Source: Promethearchaeota archaeon
GTDB taxonomy: Archaea > Asgardarchaeota > Lokiarchaeia > Sigynarchaeales > SOKP01
Assembly: GCA_016839425.1 (NCBI GenBank)
Contig: JAEOUI010000496.1
Coordinates: forward strand, 1 to 6,509
Direction of reading: 5' to 3'
Length of the DNA stretch: 6,509 nt
A model generated the notes under the pieces. It was not told the origin of the DNA and searched no databases. It was given only the letters and a program-made list of their open reading frames with translations. The position numbers and the translations under genes are program-made. Of the stretch, positions 5,918-6,509 are shown in pieces (the stretch's first letter is position 1; each line of letters opens with the position of its first letter).

Positions 5918-6509
5918 ATGTGTGAATTACCCCCTGAATTTGATGATTTTGATTTGCAGCACTTATCTCGTCCTAATGCATTACCAGAAGATATAGATTA
6001 CGAAACTCATATCATTGGAACTTATACAGCTATTCTTCCTAGAAAAATGGACGCATTTTATATGATGCAGGCTGTTTGTGTTGAACAGTCAACGGGTACT
6101 TTCGTTCCCGTACCCGCCGAAACTCCCGAAACGCGTAGAAGACATGTGGCAAAAGTAATCGGTTTATGGCAGATTCCCGATTTTGAATATGATGGTTCTG
6201 AAGATTTCTTTGGAAATCCAAAACAAAGGCAATATGTGATTCAAATAGCATTTCCATTGAACTTTAAACCACAATTCCCAATGTTATTCACGACAATTTA
6301 TGGAAATATTTCAATGGGCGGCCCCCTCAAGTTGGTTGATATACGGTTTCCAAAAGCTTTTTTGAGCGAATTTAAAGGACCAAAATTTGGTGATGTGGGC
6401 ATTAGAAAACTATTGGGTGTGATGGAGCGACCTCTCTTGAACAATATGATCAAACCCTGCGTATATACAGATCCTAAGGTAGGTGCAGCTTTAGCTTATG
6501 AAGCTGCAG
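5918..6509 (+). CDS. RuBisCO large-subunit-like protein (probably form IV), N-terminal part only
   Basis: Seen: 197 codons from ATG to the right edge, beginning MCELPPEFDDFD. The N-terminal alpha/beta domain carries VEQSTGTF (55-62), matching the EsSTGTW segment of RuBisCO, so spinach E60 and T65 are kept as E56 and T61. YGNISMG (128-134) keeps N123 as N130. LVDIRFPKAF (139-148) is the usual link into the barrel. In MIKPCVY (177-183) the catalytic K175 is kept as K179, but T173, K177 and G179 become Met177, Cys181 and Tyr183. Family knowledge: true carboxylases keep the IKPK signature; RuBisCO-like proteins often change it and instead act as enolases, isomerases or decarboxylases on other substrates, such as MtnW in methionine salvage or the enzymes of isoapionate breakdown. 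The carbamylated Lys and its metal-binding Asp-Glu lie beyond the window, so carboxylase activity is unlikely but not excluded. A RuBisCO-like protein here with a kinase nearby suggests sugar-phosphate chemistry. It has its own Shine-Dalgarno and a 171-base divergent promoter region. Confidence 0.87.
   Translation, partial: MCELPPEFDDFDLQHLSRPNALPEDIDYETHIIGTYTAILPRKMDAFYMMQAVCVEQSTGTFVPVPAETPETRRRHVAKVIGLWQIPDFEYDGSEDFFGNPKQRQYVIQIAFPLNFKPQFPMLFTTIYGNISMGGPLKLVDIRFPKAFLSEFKGPKFGDVGIRKLLGVMERPLLNNMIKPCVYTDPKVGAALAYEAA

Noticed and set aside
6039..6257. 72-codon minus-strand open frame
   Set aside because: It is antisense to the RuBisCO-like coding region and resembles no protein family.

Overview
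The window reads as a piece of an AT-rich archaeal chromosome. The archaeal signs are a Taw2-type wyosine enzyme, TATA-like boxes 25-31 bases upstream of starts with no Shine-Dalgarno (suggesting leaderless transcripts), an oligo-T run just after a stop codon, and a winged-helix regulator fused to a degenerate Rossmann domain. The lysine-rich, low-GC coding style together with a RuBisCO-like protein and a bacterial-looking SpoU methylase would suit an Asgard (Lokiarchaeia-like) lineage. That placement is inference only; no rRNA or other marker is present.

Layout: five genes lie on the minus strand and one on the plus strand. From 1 to 2662 there are three consecutive RNA-modification genes on the minus strand: a SpoU/TrmH-family 2'-O-ribose methyltransferase whose C-terminus runs off the left edge, a tRNA-dihydrouridine synthase-family protein, and a Taw2-like aminocarboxypropyltransferase of the wyosine pathway. 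From 2786 to 5746 there is an oversized FGGY carbohydrate kinase (627 aa) and a winged-helix regulator with a methyltransferase-like domain. A 171-base divergent promoter region separates the regulator from a plus-strand RuBisCO large-subunit-like gene, which runs off the right edge after 197 codons.

How they may work together: the minus-strand genes are 60-125 bases apart. Several appear to have their own TATA box, so this looks like a chain of short transcription units rather than one tight operon. The kinase, regulator and RuBisCO-like gene could form a small carbon-metabolism locus, in which a sugar or sugar acid is phosphorylated by the kinase and then enolised, isomerised or decarboxylated by the RuBisCO-like protein under control of the divergent regulator. 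This is the best candidate for something undescribed, but it rests on proximity and on active-site substitutions seen in the N-terminal third of the RuBisCO-like protein. There is no gene-free stretch longer than 300 bases, and I see no RNA genes, CRISPR arrays or mobile elements.
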